Below are positions 11,601 to 23,033 of a stretch of DNA of 64,000 nucleotides, piece after piece. Origin of the DNA: Brassica napus (Eukaryota > Streptophyta > Magnoliopsida > Brassicales > Brassicaceae); NCBI RefSeq assembly GCF_020379485.1, contig NW_026014710.1, positions 205,353 to 269,352 of the forward strand, given 5' to 3'. The notes below the pieces were generated by a model, which had not been told where the DNA came from, ran no database searches, and saw only the letters and a program-made list of their open reading frames with translations. Each line of letters opens with the position of its first letter. Position 1 is the first letter of the stretch. The position numbers and the translations under genes were made by a program.

Positions 11601-12963
11601 AGAGGCGCAAATCTAGGTTGGTGGCAAGAGGATTTACTCCTGTGGACTATGTTGAGACCTTTGCTCCTGTGGCTAAACTTCATACTATCAGGATTGTATT
11701 ATCTTTAGCTGTGAATCTTGAGTGGGATTTGTGGCAAATGGATGTGAAGAATGCATTCCTTCAAGGAGAGTTGGAAGATGAAGTATACATGCATCCACCA
11801 CCAGGTCTTGAACATCTAGTAAAGAAGGGTAATGTGTTGAGGTTGAGGAAAGCTATCTATGGTCTCAAGCAGTCTCCAAGGGCATGGTACAACAAGTTGA
11901 GTACTACACTGAATGGGAGAGGGTTCAGAAAGTCAGAATTGGATCACACTCTCTTTACCCTAACCACCTCATCTGGTATTGTGGTGTTGCTTGTGTATGT
12001 GGATGATATCATCATCACAGGCAGTGATAAGGAAGGCATCAAGGCTACAAAGGAGTATCTCAAGGCAAGCTTTGAGATTAAAGACTTGGGGGAAATGAAG
12101 TATTTTCTTGGGATTGAGATATGCAGATCAAAGGAAGGATTGTTTATGTCCCAAAGGAAGTATGTGATTGATCTCTTGAAGGGAGCAGATGCCTATGGAG
12201 GAAAGACAGCCAAGATGCCAATGGAGGATGGTTACAAGGTTCCACGTGAGGGGGAGATTGAGGATAGCAAGCCGTTCCATGATCCTAAGCTATATAGGAA
12301 GCTGGTGGGGAAGTTGATTTATCTTACCATTACTAGACCTGATGTGTGTTTTGCGGTGAATCAAGTCAGTCAACACATGCAAGTTCCTAAGGAGCACCAT
12401 TGGCGGATGGTGGAAAGGATCTTGATGTATCTGAATGGAACTACTGGTCTTGGAGTATGGATGGGATGTAACAAGAGTACTGAGGTTGTAGGCTACTGTG
12501 ATGCAGATTGGGCTGGAGACCGAGCAGACAGAAGATCAACCACAGGCTATTGTACATTCATTGGTGGTAACTTGGTCACTTGGAAGAGTAAGAAGCAGAA
12601 GGTAGTGTCTTGCTCCAGTGCTGAGGCCGAGTATAGAGCATGCTGAAGCTTACAAATGAGCTAGTGTGGATAAAAGGGATTTTGAAGCATCTGGAGATTA
12701 TTCAAGCAACGCCAATGACAATGCATTGTGATAATCAAGCAGCTATCCACATTGCATCTAATTCTGTGTTCCATGAGAGAACAAAGCACATTGAGGTTGA
12801 TTGTCACAAGGTGAGGCAGATGATGATTCTTGGGGTGATTCTACCTTGTTATACTCGGAGTGAGGATCAGTTAGCAGATGTGTTCACAAAGGCAGCAAGG
12901 CAAAAGACAATGGAGTCCATACACATTAGGTTAGGACTCATTGATCTCTCGCCTAAGGACTAG
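8672..12963 (+). pseudogene. I gag-pol polyprotein with RNase H frameshift
   Basis: The first ATG in the open frame is at 8672. Gag is divergent and lacks a CCHC zinc knuckle; instead it has about four copies of a 12-residue SRSES-rich repeat (9228-9355) and a basic tail. Then come the protease (DSGASHH near 9620), the integrase (WHARLGHPH, CEACILGKH, D in DVWTAP, D in RSDNGGEY, E in NGVAERKN), an acidic linker, the reverse transcriptase (DVKNAFLQ, YVDD near 12000) and RNase H. A one-base deletion at about 12641 (AGAGCATGC against AGAGCAATGC in relatives) stops the frame after SSAEAEYR; the rest continues in another frame from 12640 to 12963. The RT also lacks about four residues (GFTPVDYVETF against GFTQTYGEDYIDTF). 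It is probably not autonomous now. Confidence 0.87.
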
Positions 12964-13000
12964 TCTATACACTCTCCTGATCATGTGATCTCTACTCTTT

Positions 13001-13110
13001 CCTCATTAAGGTTTTGTCCCAATGGGTTTTCCTTAATGAGGTTTTAATGAGGGAGATCTCATGGTTCTTCCAAGCTTGACTTGTTCCACATGGTCAAGCT
13101 TGAGGGGGAG
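13001..13110 (+). promoter_or_regulatory. Double hairpin and polypurine tract of I
   Basis: Stem 1 is CCTCATTAAGG (13001-13011) with CCTTAATGAGG (13031-13041), fully paired, enclosing CCC-AAT-GGG. Stem 2 is CAAGCTTGAC (13071-13080) with GTCAAGCTTG (13093-13102). AGGGGGAG follows at 13103-13110. Confidence 0.78.
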
Positions 13111-13637
13111 TGTTGAGATGAGAGAATAAAGTGTTGAGATGAAGTGATGAAGAGTTGATACATGGATAGAGGAAGAGAGTTGGAGCAGACAGTAACTTTG
13201 GAGATTTACCTCAGTAACTTAATTAAGTTACTGTGGTAACTGAGTTAAAAGGCTTTGGAAGTTACCTTGCATCCATTTGGAGAGTGAAACACGCCAGGAG
13301 GAGTCTGGATAAGCAAGGAGGAGTTTGGATAAGGTCTGGTCAATGCTAGAGAGCTTTAGACAGGCTGGCACTAGCTGGAAAGTTAAAGCAAGATACCCAA
13401 GCATGTGAGGAACCTTATTGGCTAGTTTAAATCAAGCATCTTTGACTACACATGCTTCTTATCCTAGCTAGACTGAACCTGGACGTTTTTGTGTATCTCT
13501 TATCTATATATGTTGTAAACTCTCTCATTAATCAATCTAATGGAGTTTTGAGTCTCTCTCTCTCTCTTGTTCTTAATCTCCAATCTCTTTAATTCTCAGA
13601 TTAAACTTAATCACTCTTTAAATCACAAAATCTAATA
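13111..13637 (+). repeat. 3' LTR of I
   Basis: It matches 7872-8398 over 527 bp. The palindrome (13206-13239) has one changed base (CTCAG for CACAG). Confidence 0.92.
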
Positions 13638-13642
13638 AAGGT

Positions 13643-14720
13643 GTGGTTTAGTCTTGTTCAATACCTCAAAGGGAGACAGATTCTTTAGGATCTTGGTCGG
13701 AACTCTGTTGATGAGATAGCATGCAGTCTGAACAGCATCCCGCCAAAACCTCTTTGGAACATTTGCATGAAACATCATTGACCTTGCTACCTCCATCAAG
13801 TGCCTATTCTTTCTCTCAGCCACCCCATTCTGCTGTGGTGTGTAAGGACAGCTTGTCTGCTGCACAATCCCATGCTTTGCTAGATAACTCTTGAAAGCAT
13901 TGCTAGTGTATTCTCCTCCATTATCAGATCTTAGCACCTTCACAGTAGCATTGTATTGATTAGTTACATATGCTTGGAAGTTCATAAAGGCTTCTAGGAC
14001 TCTATCTTTAGAGGGAATCAAAGTGACCCATGTATACTTTGATTTCTCATCAATAAAAGTTACAAAGTACTTCTGGCTATCCCTAGACTCACACGGAGAT
14101 GTCCACACATCTGAGTGAACTAGATCAAAGCAATGCTCATATATAGTCTCTGATGCTGGAAAGACAGTCCTACAATGCTTTCCTAATATGCATGCTTCAC
14201 ACTCCAAGTGATTAAATGACATATTAGGCATGATTAACTCAATTGCACGAGCATGAGGATGTCCTAATCTAGCATACCAAGTCATACTATCACACCTATC
14301 AGCAGCACTACTCAGGCACATAGAGTTAATGGGATTAAGAGTCTTAGCTGTTTGGAGATGATATAAGTGATGCTTGCTATCCCCTCTGCCAATAACTCTT
14401 CCAGTCTTCAAATCTTGAAACTCAACTTCATTTGGCCTGAATACTACTTGACAATCCAGATCAATTGTAGCTTTCTTAACAGATATCAGATTTGAAGTGA
14501 ACTGAGGCAGATATAAGGCGGTTGAGCTCTTCTCAAACAGCTTGAGGTTTCCCATTCCTTCTACTGGGATCTGAGCGCCATTAGCTATGGTAACACACCC
14601 TGTTGCAGCCCTGACGTCACTTATCAGACTCCTATCACTGATCATATGATGTGTTGCTCCAGAATCAATTATGATAGGTTTAGAGGCTGTGTAGGAATCG
14701 GTTTGCTTCTCACTTGCAGC
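13643..14720 (-). pseudogene. H protease-integrase segment
   Basis: This is the middle segment of H pol, lying between the I and F insertions. It starts just after the F target site, contains the protease motif DSGATHH, the integrase finger (WYARLGHPH with Tyr in place of the usual His, CEACILGKH) and the DDE core (DVWTSP, RSDNGGEY, NGVAERKN), and ends at FEVLNKTKPH, where I is inserted. The loss of the first zinc-finger His is a likely inactivating change. The frame itself is open. It joins 63343 upstream and 7866 downstream once the insertions and one copy of each duplication are removed. Confidence 0.85.
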
Positions 14721-14725
14721 TAGAG

Positions 14726-15213
14726 TAAACACTTTTGTGTTTTAAGAGTATGATTCAAATAATCAGAGATAATCAGATAAAAGTACCAAAGAGATTAAGA
14801 GATTTTAGAGAATAGAGAGAGAATAGAGAGAGAGAGGCTCAAAACTCCATTAATTGATTTAATGTATCAGATACAAGATATATATGAAGAGATAAGGCTG
14901 ATTAAGTGAATTTCGAAATCCATAAGCATGTGTAGTCAATGGACAGGCTGGAACTCCTTTTGAAATGCTTGGCTGTGCTTTCTCACATGCTTGCACTAGT
15001 GTAAAAGCATCCTCTCCTTTCCAGCATCATACAGGCTGTCAAAGTGCTCCCTTATCCTTCCTTATCCTCCCTTATCCTCTTTGGTCGAGTTTCCTCTCTT
15101 CTCTTCACTAAGTTACCTTCTCATCCCATCAGATAACTTCCCCAAGTAGTTACTGTGGTTAAAATAAAGTTACCACAGTAAAACTCTAAAGTTACTGTCT
15201 CACCAACTTAACA
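14726..15213 (-). repeat. 3' LTR of F
   Basis: On the minus strand it runs from TGTTAAGTTGGTGAG to AAGTGTTTA. It has a near-palindrome TTACTGTGG/CCACAGTAA at 15150-15181, like I and H. Confidence 0.9.
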
Positions 15214-15324
15214 CTCCCCCTCAAGCTTGACCATATGGAACAAGTCAAGCTTGGATTGCCATGAGATCTTCCCTCATTAAAAACCTCATCAAAGAAAACC
15301 CAATGGGATAAAACTTTGATGAGG
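15214..15324 (-). promoter_or_regulatory. Double hairpin and polypurine tract of F
   Basis: On the minus strand stem 1 is CCTCATCAAAG (15314-15324) with CTTTGATGAGG (15284-15294), fully paired, enclosing CCC-ATT-GGG. Stem 2 spans 15222-15253. The purine tract abuts the LTR. Confidence 0.78.
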
Positions 15325-15355
15325 GAAAAAGAGTGGAGATCTCATGACGAGGGGA

Positions 15356-18320
15356 TCAGCTCCTGGGAGTAAGATCAATGAGTCGAAGCCTGGATAGTAT
15401 GGACTCCATTGTCTTTAATCTTGCTGCCTTAGTAAACACATCTGCAAGTTGATCTTCACTTCTTGTATAACATGGCAGAATCACTCCTAAGATAATCATC
15501 TGCCTCACCTTGTGGCAATCAACTTCTATGTGCTTTGTCCTCTCATGAAAGACTGAGTTAGAAGCAATGTGGATAGCTGCTTGATTGTCACAATGCATTG
15601 TCATAGGAGTACTCTGCTCAATCTCCAAATGCTTCAAGATCCCCTTGATCCACACCAACTCGTTTGTCAGCTTCAACATGGCTCTATACTCAGCTTCAGC
15701 ACTTGAACAGGAGATAACCTTCTGCTTCTTACTCTTCCAAGTGACCAAGTTCCCTCCAATGAATGTACAATACCCAGTAGTTGATCTCCTGTCCACTCTA
15801 TCTCCTGCCCAATCAGCATCACAATACCCAACCACTTCTGTACTGCCATTGCAACCCATCCAAACTCCTTGTCCATGCGAGCCACTCAAATACCTCAGTA
15901 TCCTATCAACCATCTTCCAGTGATGTACCTTTGGCGCCTGCATATGTTGGCTCACTTGATTCACAGCAAAGCATATATCAGGTCTGGTGATAGTCAAGTA
16001 GATCAGCTTACCCACCATCCTTCTATACAGCTTAGCATCCTCAAACAACTGGTTCTCTTCAACCTCCCCCTCACGCAAGACCTTATACCCTTCCTCAAGA
16101 GGTGTCTTAGCTATCTTTCCTCCAATCATATCAGTCTCCTTCAGCATATCCATAGTGTACTTCCTTTGAGACATAAACAAACCCTCCTTAGATCTGCATA
16201 TCTCAATCCCCAAAAAATACTTCATCTCTCCCAAGTCTTTAATATCAAACACAGACTTGAGAAACTCTTTTGTGGCTTTAATCCCAGCCTTATCACTCCC
16301 TGTGATAATCAAATCATCCACATACACCAAAATTACTATGATCCCTGATGGTCCAACCAGTGTGAAGAGTGTATGATCTAGTTCAGACTTCCTGAACCCT
16401 CTCCCATTGAGAGTTGTACTAAGCTTTCTGTACCAAGCTCTAGGAGACTGCTTCAGCCCATATATAGCCTTCTTCAATCTCAAGACATTTCCTGGCTTCA
16501 CTAGATGTTCAAGACCAGGAGGTGGAAGCATATATACCTCATCTTCTAGCTCACCTTGCAGGAAAGCATTCTTCACATCCATCTGCCACAAATCCCACTC
16601 CAAGTTTGTTGCAATAGACAACACAATCCGAACTGTATGTAGCTTAGCTACTGGTGCAAAGGTATCAATGTAATCCTCTCCATAGGTCTGTGTAAATACT
16701 CTTGCAACCAATCTGGTCTTCTTCCTATCAATCTGTCCATTTGCTAGATACTTGATTGTGAAGATCCATCTACTAGATACAGCCCTCTTTCCCTTAGGCA
16801 GCTCACTCTCATACCATGTATCATTTTTGATCATAGCACCTGCTTCAGCTCCCACTGATTCTTTCCATTCCTTGTCTAGCATAGCTTCTTCATATGTCCT
16901 TGGTATATAGCTCTCATCCAGACTAATCATAAAGGCATGATGCTCCTCTGGAAACTCAGCAAAGGAACACACAGCTTGAGAGGGATGCTCCACAGCCTGG
17001 GCATTGTAGTACACTCTCGTGTTTACCCAGTTGGAAGGATCCCTCCTTATCCTTGTGCTCCTCCGCAAGGTCTCAACCTGTTCTTCAGCCTGAACATTCT
17101 CTTGTGCTTCCTCTCTTAAACCAGTAGGTTCTCCTTGCTCATCTCCAGTAGACTGAGCAACATTCTCTACTTCCTGTGTCTCCTCCTGATCATGCTGACC
17201 TGAATCCTCTTGGTTATGCTCCTGCTCCCCTGATTCAGATCCATTCCCCCTCTCATGATCAAGAGGGGTTGTTCCTCCAGCTTCTCCAGCTTGATTAGAA
17301 GGGCATGTTCTTCCTGGTTCCTGATCTTGGGATAATCCTATCCCTAGCCTCTCCAACAACACTCTCAATGTTGTTGCCTTCTCTGATGGAGCTCGGGACA
17401 GATCCTCTAGGTCTTCCCATTTCTTCTCCTCATAATACCCTTTAGACTCAACAAACTTCACTTCTCTAGACACCATAACCCTCCTGGTTATTGGATCATA
17501 ACATTTGTAGCCTTTCTGAGTGATTGAGTACCCAATGAACATAGCTTTAGTACTCTTTGCTTCTAGCTTGTTCCTTCTTTCTCCGGGAATCATCACATAA
17601 CATAAGCATCCAAAAACTCTCAAATGATCAATGTGTGGCTTGGTCTTGTTCAATACTTCAAAGGGAGACAGTTTCTTCAAGACACGGGTTGGCACTCTAT
17701 TGATGAGATAGCAAGCGGTCTGAACAGCATCACTCCAAAACCTCTTAGGAACATTCATGTGGAACATTATTGATCTCGCAACCTCCATCAAATGTCTGTT
17801 CTTCCTCTCAGCCACCCCATTTTGTTGTGGTGTGTAAGGACAGCTAGTTTGTTGCACAATCCCATGCTTTGCAAGATGACTCTTGAAAGCATTGCTAGTG
17901 TATTCTCCTCCATTATCAGACCTCAGAATCTTCACAGTGGCATTGTACTGGTTGGTAACATATGCTTGGAAGTTCATGAAGGCTTCTAGGACTCTGTCTT
18001 TGGAGGGAATCATGGTGATCCATGTGTACTTTGACTTCTCATCAATGAATGTCACAAAGTACTTATGGCTGTCTCTAGACATACAGGGAGCTGTCCACCC
18101 GTCTGAATGCACCAGATCAAAGCAATTCTCATATCTGGTTTCTGATGTTGTGAAGACAGTCCTACAGTGCTTTCCAAGTATACAAGCTTCACACTCCAAG
18201 TGATTGAACGCCATACTTGGTAGAATCAGTTCAATTGCCTTGGCATGAGGATGTCCCAGCCTTGCATGCCATGTGAGATTATCACACCTATCTGTTGTGC
18301 TGCTTAAACACACAGACCCC
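15356..18320 (-). CDS. F pol: integrase, reverse transcriptase, RNase H (3' segment of split gene)
   Basis: This is the C-terminal part of the F polyprotein, continuing from 26626 across G1. Integrase finger (WHARLGHPH, CEACILGKH), DDE core (D in DGWTAP where relatives have DVWTAP, RSDNGGEY, NGVAERKN), acidic linker, RT with DVKNAFLQ and YVDD, and RNase H with CDADWAGD, SSAEAEYR and CDNQAAIHIA are all present in one frame ending LIDLTPRS. The open frame extends to 18385, but the part from 18321 upward is G1 LTR and does not belong. Apart from the insertions I saw no stop or frameshift. H carries a near copy at 5562-7866. Confidence 0.87.
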
Positions 18321-19330
18321 TGTGAGTTTTTATAGAGTACTACTCTGGTTGTGTGTGTGAATGTGTATAAGCTCCAATTGAGCAAGATGAGAGCTTTTAA
18401 TGGTGATTTAAGAACAGAGATTGATAAGAGTGTTTTTGAGTGTATAAGAGACTTAGAAACAGAGATTAAGAGACTGAGAGACTGAGAGATTAAGACTAGA
18501 GAATAGATTTGTGTTTCTGGTTTTCAAAACCCTTTCATTGATGAAGGAGGAGGGGAAATCCCCCTCTCTCTCTTAGACTCTCTTAGAGAGATACAATTTC
18601 GTCCATCATGCTTATTTATAAGCTTACACAGGTTTACACAATCAGAAACCTATATCTAATGGCTGATAATAACTTAAGAGGAATGGATGGTGTAGATGAG
18701 CTGGTCTTGTTGCAATCTGAGTAGTTGATGCTGATTGGTTAAGAGGAGATGGAGCCTGATTGGTTTAATTCAAAATGGGGAAGGCTGGGCTGTGATTGGC
18801 TTTCCTTAGGCTCCTCCTAATCTGTCCACAGATCAGTCCAGGTTCATGGTCGTGGCTCCCCTTGTCTTTACAGCCAAGGCCAGCCTGTCCCATGACCAAA
18901 CTAGCCAATCACACTCCAATGGCATCTTCTTGATTCTCCTTTGATGCCATCTGATCAGAACCTTATCCACAAGACTGGGACCACTTTTATAACTCTCAAA
19001 CCTTGCCCAGACATTGCACAAGCTTTCCCGGGACGTCAGGTTCGCCCTATTTTTGCACCAACTCCAAAACTTCTCAAATGGCCGAGTTATGCAAATCTGG
19101 GTCGCCCTGGTCTGTACAGATCCGTACTGTCCGTACATGTCCGTACTGCCTCTCCCTATCTTTGCACACTCGTCCATTTGCTCCCAAATACACTTCTAAG
19201 TCTCTCCTAGACTTGGCCCTAACATTGCACATCCATCATGACACTTCTGGACACCTTGCCCTATCTTTTGCACAAGCCCCAACTCAACTCAACACCTTTA
19301 GTTTCTCCATTTCTTCTCTTCAAGTTAACA
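18321..19330 (-). repeat. 3' LTR of G1
   Basis: On the minus strand it starts TGTTAACTTGAAGAG and ends AAAACTCACA. It carries TGCAAANNTAGGGC-like motifs, several GTACGG/CCGTAC sites near 19115-19150 and a TATAAATA box at 18613-18621. The ORFs in it are incidental. Confidence 0.9.
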
Positions 19331-19442
19331 CTCCCCCTCAAGCTTGACTTTAGTTGATCCTAAGTCAAGCTTGGAACCTTGAAGAACTTCCTCATTAAAA
19401 ACCTCACCAAGGAAAACCCTTTGGGACAAAACCTTGATGAGG
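19331..19442 (-). promoter_or_regulatory. Double hairpin and polypurine tract of G1
   Basis: On the minus strand stem 1 is CCTCATCAAGG (19432-19442) with CCTTGGTGAGG (19402-19412), one wobble pair, enclosing CCC-AAA-GGG. Stem 2 is CAAGCTTGACTTAG with CTAAAGTCAAGCTTG (19339-19373, one bulge). AGGGGGAG follows. Confidence 0.75.
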
Positions 19443-19894
19443 GAAAAAGAGTAAAGTCTCCAAGGCCTAGGGATTGGCCAGTGTGTTTTTGTGCCTTACC
19501 AACAATGTAAGGGACACAAAGACTCTGGATCATGGCCCTCATGTGATGCAAGATAGAACCCACTCCTCTTGCTCATCATCAACACTTCTTGTACTCTTCT
19601 TTAGACAGATCTTGGTCTCTCCCCCTTTCTCACAACCTTCTTGTTGTGATCAAGTGCTCGGACTACCAGATCTTCTTTGATAGATACAAGCTGAGTCTTG
19701 GCTGCTTCTTCTTCATGAGTCACCACCATGTTACTGAAACCTTCATGACAGGATGCTTCAGACTGTAGTACCAATCACCTCACTCTAGAGGCCGCATTGG
19801 TGATTGCTTCTTCATCCTTCATTATGCTTCATAACTGATCTGCTCCTCTTCTTGAATAACCACCAAGTACTCTCAGATCATGTAAGCTTCAACA

Positions 19895-19934
19895 CTCCCC
19901 CTCAAGCTTGAGAATCTCACAAGAACAAGCTTGG
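19895..19934 (-). repeat. Internal PPT-hairpin-like module in G1, first copy
   Basis: On the minus strand CAAGCTTG pairs with CAAGCTTG across a short loop and runs into AGGGGGAGTGTTGAAG. The bases after the purine tract resemble the start of an LTR (TGTTGAA), yet no LTR follows. Confidence 0.6.
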
Positions 19935-20205
19935 ATGGATAGCTTCATGATCTGCACCATTACTCCATTGCAACACCTTCTGAACTCGCCATCTTCATGG
20001 AGTGCTTGTGGAAGCTTCAGCTACCTCTTCAGCCACCTCACTCTAGAAGCCGCACTGATAAAGTCTTCATCTTCTCACAGCCAAGAGTGCTCTGAACACT
20101 CTCTTGCCTAGACACGCCACTGCCTAGACCCGGATGGCTCCTTCATCTTCAGTTGCTTGCAATGGACCTTCTGAACCTTCTTGGTCCGACTGATAGCTCA
20201 CTAAA

Positions 20206-20246
20206 CTCCCCTCCTCAAGCTTGGATTGAGTATAGGTCCAAGCTTG
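20206..20246 (-). repeat. Internal PPT-hairpin-like module in G1, second copy
   Basis: On the minus strand CAAGCTTGG and CCAAGCTTG form a stem followed by AGGAGGGGAG. It is weaker than the terminal module. Confidence 0.5.
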
Positions 20247-21116
20247 CAAGTGAGCTTCAGTGAGACTTCACACCAGTGGCGCATCACCACTTCTTTCTCA
20301 ACTCTCCATTGCTCCACACAATGGGCAAAGTCTTCCTCTTTCAACTCGGATGGATGGTGAACCAAGAACACCTCTTGTGAACCTGAAACATCACTCAAAC
20401 TCCAGCAAAGATAAGACACAAGTGCATTGGGTCAACCCTTGATGCATCATCAAGTTTGAACACCAATGTCTTTAAGCAATGCAACAGATTAAACTAGACA
20501 TTTTCAAGTTCTAATCTTTGCAAGCAAACTCTCTAAGCACTAGCATGATCCTAATAGATTCAATACAAGCTACTTAGGCAATTTTTAAAGCTCCTTTACT
20601 CAGCAATTTAGACTTAAATCTAATGCTTCAATGTAAGACAGCCACAAGACTATATGCAACAGCTTTCAATCAGATTCATTACATGTATGCAAGCAGATTC
20701 AATTAATCACAACAAGCATCACTATGAACTGGAGCTAAGCATATTAATTCAATCTCAATCACCAAACAAGTCTCTTTAAGCATCCTGGGACAGATTCCAA
20801 ATCATTTTCATTTAGCAATCTTTAAACAATCCTCAGGTTTTCAATCACATCACAACATCACAACCAGTCAATAACACAAGCTCATTATCAAGAAGGGATA
20901 GTAATAGCTTACAGTCAAGGAACCTGTTTGGTTCCTTCAACCTCCAATGGCATTAAGGTCATGGCTTGTTGGATCTGAGAGTTACAGGTCGTCACCCAAC
21001 CTCTCTTCCTTCTACTCATGACCATCTTCTTGTTTCTCCAGCTCAAAGACCCCTCCTTTCTCCATACATACAGTCACCATCTTCTAGACATCTTTCTTGT
21101 AACCAGATGCAACAAA

Positions 21117-22121
21117 TGTGAGATTTTCAGAGATCTCAGGCTGTGTGTTTGTGTGAAATCCAATAGGGCAGAGAGAGAGAGAGTTTGATTTAGGTGATTT
21201 AGAGAGAGATAGATTAGTGGAAGTGTTTATGAGTGATTAAGTGTTTACTCAGATCAGAAACAAAAGACTTTGAGAGATTAGGAGATTAGAGACTAAGAAA
21301 GGGAGAGATTAAGGGATTCTGATCCAAGAACACTTTTCTATTATGAAGGAGAAGGGGAAATCCCCCTAACTCTCTTAAGAGTTACAAATTGCCTCATACA
21401 TCTCTTTATATAGGCTTTTACAATCTGAGACATCTTAAACCTATATCTAATGGCTGTAAATAACTTAAGAGGAATGGATGGTGTAGATGAGCTGGTCTTG
21501 TTGCAATCTGAGTAGTTGATGCTGATTGGTTAAGAGGAGGTGAAGCCTGATTGGTTTAATTCAAAATGGGGAAGGCTGGATGATGATTGGCTCTCCTTAG
21601 GCTCCTCCTAATCTGTCCACAGATCAGTCTAGGTTCATGGTCGTGGCTCTCCTTGTCTTTACAGCCAAGGCCAGCCTGTCCCATGACTAAAGTAGCCAAT
21701 CACACTGCAATGGCATCTTCTTGATTCTCCTTTGATGCCATCTGATCAGAACCTTATCCACAAGGCTAGGACCACTTTTATAACTCCCAAACCTTGCCCA
21801 GACATTGCACAAGCTTTCCCGGGACGTCAGCCTCACCCTATTTTTGCACCAACTCTAAAACTTCTCAAATGGCCGAGTTATGCAAATCTGGGTCGCCCTG
21901 GTCCGTACGGATCCGTACTGTCCGTACACGTCCGTACTGCCTCGCCCTATCTTTGAACACTCGCCCATTTGCTCCCAAATACACTTCTAAGTCTCTCCTA
22001 GACTTGGCCCTAACTTTGCACATCCATCAGGACACTTCTGGACACCTTGCCCTATCTTTTGCACAAGCCCCAACTCAACTCAACACCTTTAGTTTCTCCA
22101 TTTCTTCTCTTCAAGTTAACA
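21117..22121 (-). repeat. 3' LTR of G2
   Basis: It is a close relative of the G1 LTR, with a CGTAC-rich cluster at 21902-21937. A PPT module abuts it at 22122. Confidence 0.92.
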
Positions 22122-22245
22122 CTCCCCCTCAAGCTTGACTTTAGTTGATCCTAAGTCAAGCTTGGAACCTTGAAGAACTTCCTCATTAAAAACCTCACCA
22201 ACGAAAACCCTTTGGGACAAAACCTTGATGAGGGAAAAAGAGTAA
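22122..22245 (-). promoter_or_regulatory. Double hairpin and polypurine tract of G2
   Basis: The layout is as in G1: CCTTGATGAGG-type outer stem, CCC-AAA-GGG inner hairpin, CAAGCTTGACTTAG stem 2 and AGGGGGAG. One base differs in the arm (ACCAACG in place of ACCAAGG), which breaks one pair. Confidence 0.7.
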
Positions 22246-22660
22246 AGTCTCCAAGGCCTAGGGATTGGCCAGTGAGTCTTTGTGCCTTACCAACAATGTA
22301 AGGGACACAAAGACTCTGGATCATGGCCCTCATGTGATGCAAGATAGAACCCACTCTTCTTGCTCATCATCAACACTTCTTGTACTCTTCTTCAGACAGA
22401 TCTTGGTCTCTCCCCCTTTCACCTAACTTCTTGTTAGGTTGAAGTGTTTGGACACACCAGATCTTCCTTGATAGATACAAGTACCTGATACATCATTCCA
22501 CAAGTGTATCAGTCCCCAAGAGATAAACATATCATGAATGTATATAAAGAATAGATAAGGTTTACTCCCTTGTTTAGATGGTGAGGAGTGGCTGCTCTTC
22601 ACTAGCCACTTGAATCCCACACTTCTGAAACTCCATCTGATCAGTGAAGCCACTTCAACA

Positions 22661-22701
22661 CTCCCCCTCAAGCTTGAGACCTCTTGCAAGGATCAAGCTT
22701 G
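22661..22701 (-). repeat. Internal PPT-hairpin-like module in G2, first copy
   Basis: On the minus strand CAAGCTTG repeats as a stem and runs into AGGGGGAGTGTTGAAG, the same arrangement as 19895-19934 in G1. Confidence 0.6.
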
Positions 22702-22995
22702 GACAGCAAGAAGGCTTCATGATCTGGACTGAACAAACCATTGCAACCTCTCTTCATAACTTGCCACCCTTGATGGACTCCTGGTAGATACCTCAGTTCC
22801 CTCTTCAATCACCTCACACTAGAGGCCGCATTGATAGAGTAACCTTCTTCATACACAGCCAAGACTGCTCTGAACAATCTCTTGAGTAGACACGCAACTG
22901 CCTAAACCCGGGTTGGCTCCTTCTTCGGAAGCTTGCAATGGTAAGGAGGAAACAGGTCACTGAGCTTCGAGAATCTTCTGGTAGCTCACTTGAAT

Positions 22996-23033
22996 CCCCA
23001 CCTCAAGCTTGACTGAGTCTAGGTTCAAGCTTG
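22996..23033 (-). repeat. Internal PPT-hairpin-like module in G2, second copy
   Basis: On the minus strand CAAGCTTGAA and GTCAAGCTTG form a stem followed by AGGTGGGG. The purine tract is interrupted by one T. Confidence 0.45.

Larger units (their letters stand above)
7872..13637 (+). mobile_element. Element I: complete-length Ty1/copia retrotransposon
   Basis: The element is 5766 bp, with 527-bp LTRs at both ends, flanked by AAGGT (7867-7871 and 13638-13642). It is inserted in the integrase region of H, antiparallel to it. PBS, gag-pol and PPT module are all present. The LTRs differ by one base that I noticed (in the palindrome), so the insertion is recent, yet RNase H carries a frameshift. 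Confidence 0.92.
19443..21111. other. Non-coding interior of G1
   Basis: I see no gene here. The stretch has two reiterations of a module ending in a phrase like ACACGCCACTGCCTAG, with relatives in A1 (46500-46560 and 48300-48340) and G2 (22870-22910), and a block at 20380-20880 that also occurs in A1 (48510-49340) and G2 (23310-23830). Confidence 0.6.

Noticed and set aside
19003..19347. ORFs of 89-121 residues in the G and A LTRs
   Set aside because: They occur because the LTR is repeated, and shift or end between families; no sign of protein constraint was seen.
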